A program made the translations under genes and the position numbers. A stretch of 64,000 nt of DNA from Alistipes sp. (GTDB taxonomy: Bacteria; Bacteroidota; Bacteroidia; Bacteroidales; Rikenellaceae): positions 1 to 64,000 of the forward strand of contig JAFQAN010000002.1 of NCBI GenBank assembly GCA_017416915.1, given 5' to 3'. The notes beneath the pieces are model-generated. The model saw only the letters and a list, made by a program, of their open reading frames with translations, did no database searches and was not told the DNA's origin. This document shows positions 34,520 through 42,206 of this stretch, in pieces. Positions within the stretch are counted from its first letter, which is position 1, and each line of letters opens with the position of its first letter.

Positions 34520-35908
34520 ATGAAAAGATTTTTTAGCTTGACCGTGGCGCTTATGATGCTTGGTGCAGTATCGGCACAGCAAGACAAGGGTGGCATTAGC
34601 GAGGATATGCTCAACGAGCTTCGTGCGGGATATACCGCAACCGAGGCGCAAAAGGCGGCGCGTAACGCCCTTGCCGTAAACCCTATCAGCGAACTTTCGG
34701 TAAATGCTGACAACCTCGCAATGATTGATACCCACTTTTCGCACCGCGTGAAGACTAAGGGTATTACAGACCAGCAGCAGTCGGGACGCTGTTGGCTCTT
34801 TACGGGTCTTAACGTGCTGCGTGCAAAGATGATTGATGAGCAGGGGCTGCCCTCTATGGAGTTTTCGCAGAACTACCTCTTCTTCTACGACCAGTTGGAG
34901 AAGTGTAATCTCTTCTTGCAGGGCGTTATCGACACGCGCCACCTGCCTATGGATGACCGTCAGGTCGAGTGGCTCTTCAAGAACCCGCTGAACGACGGTG
35001 GTCAGTTTACGGGTGTGTCAAACCTCGTGATGAAGTATGGTGTTGTACCCGCTGAGGTTATGCCCGAGAACTACCAGTCGAACAACACCGCGGCGATGTC
35101 GTCGTTGCTCAAACTAAAACTGCGCGAGTTTGGCTTGCAGCTTCGCAACCAGAAGGATCGTCGCGCTCCCGTGGCGCTCAAAGCGGAGATGCTCACCGAG
35201 ATATACTCGATGTTGGCGCGCTGCTTGGGTGTGCCTCCTACCGAGTTTGAGTGGTCGCGACAGGATGCCAATGGCAACATCGTGGAGACAAAGCGCTATA
35301 CGCCCAAGTCGTTCTACGAGGAGTACTTCGGAGGTATGGACCTCGAAAAGGACTTTGTGATGATTATGAATGACCCCTCGCGCGAGTACCACAAGGTATA
35401 TGAGATTGAGTATGACCGCCACGTTTACGATGGCGATAATTGGCTCTATCTGAACCTACCTATCGACGAGGTTAAGGCTCTGGCTATCGCCTCGATAAAG
35501 GATAATACGGCGATGTACTTCTCGTGCGACGTTGGCAAGTTCCTCGACCGCAAGGCGGGCGTTTTGGATATGGAGCGCTTCGACTACGAGTCGTTGATGG
35601 GTGTTGAGTTTGGTATGAATAAGGAGGAGCGTGTGCGCACCTTCGCCAGCGGCTCGTCGCACGCCATGACGCTGATTGCTGTGGACCTCGACGACGAGGG
35701 CAATGCTAAGAAGTGGATGGTGGAGAATAGCTGGGGCGCATCGAAGGGCTATCAGGGCAACCTTATTATGACCGACGAGTGGTTCGAGGAGTATATGTTC
35801 CGTGTGGTGGTAGATCGCAAGTATATCCCCGCCGAGACGCTTAAACTCTTGGAGCAGAAGCCTATTATGCTGCCCTCGTGGGATCCTATGTTCGCCCCCG
35901 AGCAGTAA
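34520..35908 (+). CDS. Secreted C1-family (bleomycin hydrolase/PepC-like) aminopeptidase
   Basis: The 462-aa cysteine peptidase has a signal peptide (ends VSAQQ, about residue 20). The catalytic Cys is in QQQSGRCWLFTG (about 86-97), the His in SGSSHAMTLIAVD (about 378-390) and the Asn in WMVENSWGASKGY (about 400-412). Bleomycin-hydrolase-like enzymes are usually cytosolic hexamers; the signal peptide makes this a periplasmic Bacteroidota variant that probably trims peptides. The CYTH gene follows after 21 nt. Confidence 0.9.
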   Translation: MKRFFSLTVALMMLGAVSAQQDKGGISEDMLNELRAGYTATEAQKAARNALAVNPISELSVNADNLAMIDTHFSHRVKTKGITDQQQSGRCWLFTGLNVLRAKMIDEQGLPSMEFSQNYLFFYDQLEKCNLFLQGVIDTRHLPMDDRQVEWLFKNPLNDGGQFTGVSNLVMKYGVVPAEVMPENYQSNNTAAMSSLLKLKLREFGLQLRNQKDRRAPVALKAEMLTEIYSMLARCLGVPPTEFEWSRQDANGNIVETKRYTPKSFYEEYFGGMDLEKDFVMIMNDPSREYHKVYEIEYDRHVYDGDNWLYLNLPIDEVKALAIASIKDNTAMYFSCDVGKFLDRKAGVLDMERFDYESLMGVEFGMNKEERVRTFASGSSHAMTLIAVDLDDEGNAKKWMVENSWGASKGYQGNLIMTDEWFEEYMFRVVVDRKYIPAETLKLLEQKPIMLPSWDPMFAPEQ

Positions 35909-35929
35909 CCAACCATAGCGAAAGAGAGT

Positions 35930-36412
35930 ATGGCGCAAGAGATAGAACGCAAGTTTTTGGTTGTGGGCGAGTATAAGCATCTCGCCCACAGCTCTATGCA
36001 CCTTGTGCAGGGCTATATCGCCTCGGGACGTCGCACCGTGCGTGTGCGCATCAGCGATAAGAGCGCTTGGCTCACGATTAAGGGTCCGTCGCGTGATGGC
36101 GGTCTCTCGCGCTTCGAGTGGGAGAAGCAGATAACCCTTGGCGAAGCATTGGAGCTGCTGCCGCTTGCCGAGGGGGCGCTTATCGACAAGCAGCGCCACC
36201 TTGTCCCATACGAGGGTCATACCTTCGAGGTCGATGAGTTCTTTGGCGATAACGAGGGTCTAACCATTGCCGAGGTGGAGCTTGGCTCTGCGGACGAGGA
36301 GTTTGCCCGCCCTGTGTGGCTTGGTCGTGAGGTTACGGGCGAAAAGCGCTTTTACAATTCGCATCTTAGAGCGTACCCCTACGCCGCGTGGAGCGACGAG
36401 GAGAAAAAGTAA
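35930..36412 (+). CDS. CYTH-domain protein (triphosphate tunnel metalloenzyme type)
   Basis: The 160-aa protein begins AQEIERKFLV, the E-x-E-x-K signature of the CYTH fold. The tunnel residues RRTVRVRIS (about 34-42), LTIKGPS and FEVDEFFGDNEGLTIAEVEL (about 98-117) follow. Small bacterial members usually hydrolyse inorganic triphosphate, so that is the best guess; adenylate cyclase activity is less likely. Probably co-transcribed with the aminopeptidase. Confidence 0.88.
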   Translation: MAQEIERKFLVVGEYKHLAHSSMHLVQGYIASGRRTVRVRISDKSAWLTIKGPSRDGGLSRFEWEKQITLGEALELLPLAEGALIDKQRHLVPYEGHTFEVDEFFGDNEGLTIAEVELGSADEEFARPVWLGREVTGEKRFYNSHLRAYPYAAWSDEEKK

Positions 36413-36432
36413 CAAATAAAATAACCCAAACT

Positions 36433-37482
36433 ATGTTTAAGAAATTTATAAACTCAATCAGAGAGAACGCATCAAATGCTTGGATATTTACTAAGGTTCT
36501 TGTCTTTATAATCTTGGAGTTAGGTATAATAGCAGGTGTTATATTACTCGATTTACCTAGTGCCATAGGTATCTTAGTATCAAATATTCTCACTTTTATA
36601 ATCGCACTCGCAGCGTCTAAAACATTCAAAACATTTAGTGCAAAAATTTCTAAGGATGAATATGAGCTGCAAAGAAGAGAACGAGAACTTGCTAATAAGG
36701 TTGAAGTTCTTGAAGGCGAAAACAGAATCTTGAAGGAGAAGGTAAATACAAGTTCGCAAATAGCAACTCATTTCAATAGGATCAACTTTGGCTTAAAATT
36801 AGAGTTGATGGATAGTACAGATATAGGCTATATCGTAAAAGAGGAGACTTTTGATAGTATGAAGCAGGATGAAGCGTTGGCTTCGCATATTCCTACACCT
36901 AACTTTTTGGAAAGAGGTATGAGTTTCCTAAATATTGCAAGCGACCAGAATTCAATACTATTCATAGAAAAACTATATCATAAAAGTACGATTGGTATAG
37001 ATTTGTCTAAAATTAGATATGCAACTAATGGTAGAGATCAAATTTACCTTAGTGGCGTGGAATTAGAAATCTTACACAATACTTCTTCCGATTTAGTGCG
37101 CGATGTTAATGATGTCGAGCAATGTTTAGTGTTTAGTAAAGCCTCGGATGGTAGTACGACTGTGAAAAACGATAGCAAATTCACTAATCTAAAAAATGCA
37201 TATAAAAAGCAACAGTATGATATAGCGAAATCTGCGCATAAGGATAATAATAGGGCATTGTGCCAGCACTTTACTAATGGTTTGCAGACCAGCTTAATGA
37301 AACGATACCCTAATCTAACGTTCATCTCATCGAAATCGAACGAATACAATAGATTCTCTTGGCGCACACTTAAAGAAGGAAACATTAGCAATGAACTAAT
37401 GAATGTGCTTGTTGATATGCACATGGGTATCGAATTCATTATGAACTCAAATAGTAGTGAGAATAGATTGTTAAAAAGCTAA
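36433..37482 (+). CDS. Membrane-anchored protein with coiled coil, DUF4230-like
   Basis: From ATG 36433 the 349-aa protein has two hydrophobic segments (about 19-38 and 43-63), a coiled coil rich in Glu/Arg/Lys (about 78-105), and a C-terminal region. STIGIDLSKIRYATNGRDQIYLSG there resembles the DUF4230 pattern G-D-L-S-K-I...I-x-L. The upstream in-frame start at 36388 would overlap the CYTH gene and adds nothing. Base composition is AT-rich compared with both neighbours, suggesting insertion. Function unknown. Confidence 0.65.
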   Translation: MFKKFINSIRENASNAWIFTKVLVFIILELGIIAGVILLDLPSAIGILVSNILTFIIALAASKTFKTFSAKISKDEYELQRRERELANKVEVLEGENRILKEKVNTSSQIATHFNRINFGLKLELMDSTDIGYIVKEETFDSMKQDEALASHIPTPNFLERGMSFLNIASDQNSILFIEKLYHKSTIGIDLSKIRYATNGRDQIYLSGVELEILHNTSSDLVRDVNDVEQCLVFSKASDGSTTVKNDSKFTNLKNAYKKQQYDIAKSAHKDNNRALCQHFTNGLQTSLMKRYPNLTFISSKSNEYNRFSWRTLKEGNISNELMNVLVDMHMGIEFIMNSNSSENRLLKS

Positions 37483-37488
37483 GATATT

Positions 37489-38466
37489 ATGAGACGTATA
37501 TTAATGCTGTTTGCTGTGGGTGTATCTCTTGTCGGCTGTGGTAGTAAGTCTGCCGAAACAAAGACCTCAGATAAGGCAACACCTAAGGTATATATGACCA
37601 CGGAGATTACGCCCGACGGTCTTGTGCGCGTATTCGAGGCTCTGGGCATTGAGCCTAACGGACGTGTGGCAGTAAAGATTAGCACGGGAGAGCCTGGCGG
37701 TAAGAACTACCTCAAACCTGAGCTTATAGGCAAGCTTGTGCAGGGCGTCGAGGGTACTATCGTGGAGTGCAATACTGCCTATCGAGGTCAGCGCTTCTCG
37801 ACCGAGGCGCACTTGCAAGCAGCGCGCGACCACGGCTTTTTCGCCATTGCTAATGTCGATATTATGGATGCCGATGGCGAGGTGAAGATACCCGTGCAGG
37901 ATACCACGCACCTCAAATATAACCTCGTAGGCAAGAATATTGAGAACTACGACTTTATGATAAACCTCGCCCACTTCAAGGGACACGCTATGGGTGGCTT
38001 CGGCGGTGTGCTGAAAAACCAATCTATCGGCGTGGCATCGCGTAACGGTAAGGCATATATACACTCGGTAGGTGTTACCGAGGACCCCGATCAGATGTGG
38101 GGACATACCGACGACCAGATAGGATTCTTGGAGTCGATGGCGGCGGCTGCACAGTCGGTACACGAGTACTTCGGCGAGGGTAACATCGTATATATCAATG
38201 TGATGAACAATATGTCGATTGACTGCGACTGCGACGCACATCCTGCCGACCCGCTGCTTAAAGATGTGGGCATCCTCGCCTCGACAGACCCTGTGGCCCT
38301 TGATCGTGCGTGTCTCGATATTATCTTTGGCATTACGCCCGAGCAGGGAAATGACAATGGTCCGCTTATCGAGCGTATCAAGTCGCGCCACGGTGTGCAT
38401 ATCGTCGATTACGCAGAGCAGATTGGTCTCGGCTCGACAAAGTATGAGCTTGTAAACATCGATTGA
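37489..38466 (+). CDS. DUF362-domain lipoprotein
   Basis: The 325-aa protein has a lipobox signal (SLVGC, Cys17) and the DUF362 core: VAVKISTGEPGGKNYLKPEL (about 61-80), NLAHFKGHAMGGFGGVLKN (about 164-182) and a DPVALDRAC segment near 272-280. DUF362 proteins are often found near iron-sulfur enzymes, but the family's reaction is unknown. The Cys cluster CDCDAHP (about 246-252) could bind metal. The next gene starts 6 nt downstream. Confidence 0.82.
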   Translation: MRRILMLFAVGVSLVGCGSKSAETKTSDKATPKVYMTTEITPDGLVRVFEALGIEPNGRVAVKISTGEPGGKNYLKPELIGKLVQGVEGTIVECNTAYRGQRFSTEAHLQAARDHGFFAIANVDIMDADGEVKIPVQDTTHLKYNLVGKNIENYDFMINLAHFKGHAMGGFGGVLKNQSIGVASRNGKAYIHSVGVTEDPDQMWGHTDDQIGFLESMAAAAQSVHEYFGEGNIVYINVMNNMSIDCDCDAHPADPLLKDVGILASTDPVALDRACLDIIFGITPEQGNDNGPLIERIKSRHGVHIVDYAEQIGLGSTKYELVNID

Positions 38467-38472
38467 AGAGCG

Positions 38473-39009
38473 ATGGAGGGGGCTGTCGCAGCTATGCTCG
38501 ATAGCTATCCCGCCGCCACGTTGCAGGATATATACAAAGGTATGTTTCAGGACCGCTTTGGCGTGGCACACATGCTTGGCTCACGCGAGGCTGTAAGAGG
38601 ATATATCGAGCGCGAGGTGGCACTGCTCGACGCGGAGTATCGTCCTACAAACTACTTGACGCCTTGTGGCTGGCGTGGCGACTACCTAAGGGTCGATTTG
38701 GCTGCTGTGCGCGACGGTAAGATAACGCTTGACGAGCTTACCGATGCCTTCTTTGAGAGCGCGTTGTGTGGCATTGCGATTGACCAGGCGGCTATTGAGC
38801 GCTGGGCTGAGGAGTGGGCAACTATTGAAAGCGTATGCCACGAAAGCCTCTTAGAGTTGGAGGGTTATGCTGCCGACTCTACGATGTTGGCAGAACTGGT
38901 TGCCTCGGGACAATATGTTGTGCATCATAGCGATAGCTTCAATGCTCACTATGCGCCGCACTACCGTATTCTGCGTAGCGACATCGCCCGTAGATTGATG
39001 GTAGAGTAG
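38473..39009 (+). CDS. Conserved hypothetical protein coupled to DUF362 gene
   Basis: The 178-aa soluble protein has TLQDIYKGMFQDRFGVAHML (about 17-36) and a Trp/Arg motif PCGWRGDYLRVDL, which I associate with an uncharacterised Bacteroidales family. No catalytic signature is evident. The 6-nt gap to the DUF362 gene suggests one transcript. Function unknown. Confidence 0.7.
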   Translation: MEGAVAAMLDSYPAATLQDIYKGMFQDRFGVAHMLGSREAVRGYIEREVALLDAEYRPTNYLTPCGWRGDYLRVDLAAVRDGKITLDELTDAFFESALCGIAIDQAAIERWAEEWATIESVCHESLLELEGYAADSTMLAELVASGQYVVHHSDSFNAHYAPHYRILRSDIARRLMVE

Positions 39010-39093
39010 AGCAGTCTCGTAGATAGCTCATAACGTAACTACGGTGAATGATCATCATAACCTATTTTGACCTTTTTATATATTAAAATTTTG

Positions 39094-39101
39094 TATATTT
39101 G
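39094..39101 (+). promoter_or_regulatory. Promoter -7 box of the second restriction-modification operon
   Basis: TATATTTG lies 28 nt before the endonuclease ATG. A TTTTG at 39065-39069 is a loose -33 candidate with a spacer of about 24 nt. Confidence 0.5.
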
Positions 39102-39129
39102 CACTATAAATTAATGCACTGTTGCGAGT

Positions 39130-39912
39130 ATGAATTATTTTACGGAACAAAGTATCGAGTTGGCTAATCAAAAGGATTATTTGGACCAGCTATTCTCAGT
39201 GTATCCTTTAAGTCCAGATAGTATTCGTGAAATAGATACTGGAATATGGAATAGAGTAGAAACCTGCTTTAAGCAACATGATAACATAGGTCTATTTGAG
39301 TCTCTTTTAGAACTTGACTTATTCCCTATTAAAGATGGTTATGTGCCGTATTTTAGAAGAGATAGAGGGGCAATAAGAAGAAACCCTAAGACGGTAAATA
39401 GAATTTGTGGTCGTGTTAGAGAGTTAGGCTTAGAGCGTCTTTATGAGAGGTGTACGCAGCCAAAAGAGACAAATCGTCAAATGGGTCCTCTATTTAGACG
39501 TTGGGTGGCTTCTGGTACTTTGGGACTTTTTCCAGTCTCGGAAGATATATTTACCTCTTCTGACGATAACGCTATATTAGATGGATCGGATGCTCAACTA
39601 AAACAGTTTGCAATTAATAATCTCGGCTATTCAAGAGAGGATAAAGGCATAGATTTTATAGCGAGATTCAATAGTAAGTATGTAATTGGCGAGGCTAAAT
39701 TTATATCTGACGAGGGTGGTCATCAAAACGACCAATTCTTAGATGCAATGACTACGTTGCGTACACAAACAATGAAGAATGTTATAAATATAGCAATATT
39801 AGATGGGGTGCTTTATATACCCAGTAGAAAAAAGATGTATAGAGAGATAACAATGAACGATATTCCAGTTATGAGTGCATTGTTGCTAAGAGACTTCTTA
39901 TATAGTTTGTAA
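39130..39912 (+). CDS. Type II restriction endonuclease, PD-(D/E)xK fold
   Basis: The 260-aa protein shows KGIDFIARF (Asp175) followed by YVIGEAKFISDEGGHQNDQF (Glu188, Lys190), the catalytic D...E-x-K core. The GEAKF...GGHQN string recalls the Tsp45I (GTSAC-cutting) family, but that link is from memory and specificity is unproven. It is paired with the next gene through a TAATG one-base overlap, as in the EcoRV-like pair. The block is AT-rich relative to the DUF362 genes upstream. Confidence 0.78.
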   Translation: MNYFTEQSIELANQKDYLDQLFSVYPLSPDSIREIDTGIWNRVETCFKQHDNIGLFESLLELDLFPIKDGYVPYFRRDRGAIRRNPKTVNRICGRVRELGLERLYERCTQPKETNRQMGPLFRRWVASGTLGLFPVSEDIFTSSDDNAILDGSDAQLKQFAINNLGYSREDKGIDFIARFNSKYVIGEAKFISDEGGHQNDQFLDAMTTLRTQTMKNVINIAILDGVLYIPSRKKMYREITMNDIPVMSALLLRDFLYSL

Positions 39913-40961
39913 TGACTCAAAATTTACTCATAAAAGGCGATAATATCGACGCAATGCGTTGGCTGATAGCGAATGGATATCGAGGTAAAATAGATTTGGT
40001 TTATATTGATCCTCCATTTGCAACGGGTGGAACATTTGCGGTTGATAGCGATGGAAGAGTTGCAACAATAAGTAAGTCTTCTGACTCTGTCTTGGCATAT
40101 ACTGATACTCTGAAAGGGAATGATTTTATTGCATATCTTAAAGAGAGGGTAGTACTTATCCACGAATTATTATCTGAGCGAGGCTCTTTGTATCTGCATA
40201 TTGACTACAAAATTGGGCACTATGTTAAGGTAATGTTGGATGAAGTTTTTGGTGTGGATAATTTTAGGAATGATATTACCAGAATAAAATGTAATCCCAA
40301 AAATTTCGAGCGTGTAGGATATGGCAATATTAAAGATCTGATACTGTTTTATAGTAAAGGTAAACGTCCAATATGGAATAACCCTCGTGTTCAGGGCAAT
40401 GAGGAAGAGATAGCATCTTTATATAATAAAGTAGATAGTTCGGGCAGAAGATATACAACAGTCCCTATTCATGCCCCAGGAGAGACAAATGGCGAGACAA
40501 GCCGCCCTTTCAGGGGAATATTGCCGCCAAAAGGTAGGCATTGGAGATGCTCTGTCGAGGAGTTGGAAAAATTGGATGAAGCAGGGTTAATAGAGTGGTC
40601 TAAAAATGGTAATCCTCGTAAGATTAACTATGCGGATGAACATTTGACAAGAAAAGCTCAGGATATTTGGGAGTTCAAAGACCCTACAAACCCAATATAT
40701 CCAACAGAAAAAAATTTAGATATGCTGAAATTTATTGTAGAGGCATCATCGAACTTAGACTCCATTGTTATGGACTGCTTTTGTGGCTCGGGTTCAACTC
40801 TACAAGCAGCGGAGATTTGTGGTAGAAAATGGATAGGAGTAGATAAGTCGGACCTATCTATTCAGACAGTAAGACGAAGATTCGCCAAGAACGACCTATT
40901 TTCAAGCACTGAAAATCAGTTTGAGTATGTAGATTTATTAGAAAATCGCTCAATGCAATAA
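39912..40961 (+). CDS. Beta-class DNA amino-methyltransferase
   Basis: The 349-aa protein has the catalytic motif YIDPPFATGG near residue 31-40, ahead of the SAM motif MDCFCGSGSTLQAAE (about 284-298). That motif order defines the beta class. The product is N6-methyladenine or N4-methylcytosine; DPPF alone does not decide. It presumably protects the site cut by the upstream endonuclease. A strong terminator follows. Confidence 0.87.
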   Translation: MTQNLLIKGDNIDAMRWLIANGYRGKIDLVYIDPPFATGGTFAVDSDGRVATISKSSDSVLAYTDTLKGNDFIAYLKERVVLIHELLSERGSLYLHIDYKIGHYVKVMLDEVFGVDNFRNDITRIKCNPKNFERVGYGNIKDLILFYSKGKRPIWNNPRVQGNEEEIASLYNKVDSSGRRYTTVPIHAPGETNGETSRPFRGILPPKGRHWRCSVEELEKLDEAGLIEWSKNGNPRKINYADEHLTRKAQDIWEFKDPTNPIYPTEKNLDMLKFIVEASSNLDSIVMDCFCGSGSTLQAAEICGRKWIGVDKSDLSIQTVRRRFAKNDLFSSTENQFEYVDLLENRSMQ

Positions 40962-40969
40962 ACGAAACG

Positions 40970-41010
40970 AATTTATAGGGCAGTAACACACGCTACTGCC
41001 CTATAAATTT
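40970..41010. terminator. Strong bidirectional terminator
   Basis: A 16-bp perfect stem (AATTTATAGGGCAGTA / TACTGCCCTATAAATT) with an 8-nt loop separates the convergent methyltransferase and TIR genes. Confidence 0.85.
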
Positions 41011-41024
41011 ACAAGTTGTTGAGC

Positions 41025-42032
41025 CTAAAACTTATATATGGCACGTACGTATAACGGACTTTTCTTGTAGCCGTAGCCCTCGGTTCCACATTTGCTCATC
41101 TTGATAACGTATGCACTCGGTACCATAAAGCCGTTATACTCGGTTGATGACCAATATACCTCGTTGTCGCCAATATTGTATAAAGGTGTGCCGCCGTGTG
41201 CTTTTATTGTCTCGTTGATAGCGTGATGCACATCTCGTCTGTTTAATGTGAATTTGCGCAGCTCGTTGATTGCCGGTAGATACCACCCTTCGCCCTTACT
41301 GATGCACCACATCACAGCCTTGAAGTATGCGCTATCGGGATGTGATGCTACTACGGCACTATTTGCTGCGCCATCATCCATATTCATTGCATCGAGCGTC
41401 TCACAACCAACGCTATGCTCCTCGGGACACCACTCTAACAATGCTTGATCCAAGCTCACGATTTTGCCGTGCAGACCGCCGTCAAAGACCTGAAAAACCA
41501 CGCCACGACGTCTTCCGTCATCGTAATAGTCGCCTATCTTGTATCGTTTGCTGTGTATGGCGCTGGTGTTCTCGGATGTGGCTGCTGTTGCTGTCGGCTC
41601 ACTACCTTTTTTCTCGCGGTTTAAGCCTATGTAGTTTACGACTTTTTTGTAATCGTCGTACTTGATAGACTCGTTGAAGCGCAAGCCAAGTGGTATTTGT
41701 TTGTAAACATCGGGGTCCTTGATGTCGATGTCTTTGAAGATTGTCAGTAGATTACCTTGTTTTTGACCCGAGATAATCATACCGTGGAAACTACTCCATT
41801 CGAATTCGACGTATGGGGTAAGCAGATATTCCACTTTTGACGCTAAAACGACCAAATGTGTGCTGGCGTCTAAGGCTTTCATAATAACCGAATTAAATCT
41901 CGAATCGCCTCGCCTGCCCAATTCTGCTTGTGCCCAAAAGACCTTGTATCCCATCGAACCCAGATAATCATAGACTTCTTGGGCGTAGTTGTAGTCTTCG
42001 CTTTTGCACGATATAAAGACGTCGTAATTCAT
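41025..42032 (-). CDS. TIR-domain protein fused to a DUF1566/Fib_succ-like domain
   Basis: From ATG 42032 the 335-aa protein begins MNYDVFISCKSEDY, the TIR strand A and box 1. VFWAQAELGRRGDSRF (31-46) follows, and PYVEFEW (73-79) holds the likely NADase glutamate (Glu76 or Glu78). Residues about 150-335 resemble the DUF1566/Fibrobacter-paralogous fold: GEGWYLPAINELRKF, VYWSSTEYNG and a terminal YVRAIYKF. That C-terminal fold is normally extracytoplasmic, yet no signal or membrane segment is present. A cytoplasmic sensor-effector is inferred. Confidence 0.78.
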   Translation of the reverse strand: MNYDVFISCKSEDYNYAQEVYDYLGSMGYKVFWAQAELGRRGDSRFNSVIMKALDASTHLVVLASKVEYLLTPYVEFEWSSFHGMIISGQKQGNLLTIFKDIDIKDPDVYKQIPLGLRFNESIKYDDYKKVVNYIGLNREKKGSEPTATAATSENTSAIHSKRYKIGDYYDDGRRRGVVFQVFDGGLHGKIVSLDQALLEWCPEEHSVGCETLDAMNMDDGAANSAVVASHPDSAYFKAVMWCISKGEGWYLPAINELRKFTLNRRDVHHAINETIKAHGGTPLYNIGDNEVYWSSTEYNGFMVPSAYVIKMSKCGTEGYGYKKSPLYVRAIYKF

Positions 42033-42052
42033 AGTTTGGGATGTTAATAACA

Positions 42053-42083
42053 CAAAAGTAACAATAATTATTTAATAATGCAA
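42053..42083 (-). promoter_or_regulatory. Promoter of the TIR-fusion gene
   Basis: On the minus strand TTG (42083-42081), a 20-nt spacer and TACTTTTG (42060-42053) match the Bacteroidota consensus. The -7 box ends 20 nt before the start at 42032, which supports that start. Confidence 0.65.
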
Positions 42084-42122
42084 CAGTTATAACCGTTTGG
42101 AGGCAGATGGAGGAGCAATATT

Positions 42123-42152
42123 TTGGAGATATAATTATTTTTTGTATATTTG
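42123..42152 (+). promoter_or_regulatory. Promoter of the second WG-repeat gene
   Basis: TTG (42123-42125), a 19-nt spacer and TATATTTG (42145-42152) lie 54 nt before the ATG at 42207. Confidence 0.7.
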
Positions 42153-42206
42153 ACAAAGGATATTTATACGTAGGTAGCTACATCTGAAATTATATATATT
42201 CTAAAT

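Noticed and set aside
41025..42032. Thoeris system
   Set aside because: A TIR gene is present but no ThsA-like SIR2/SLOG partner is adjacent; the gene has its own promoter and faces a terminator.
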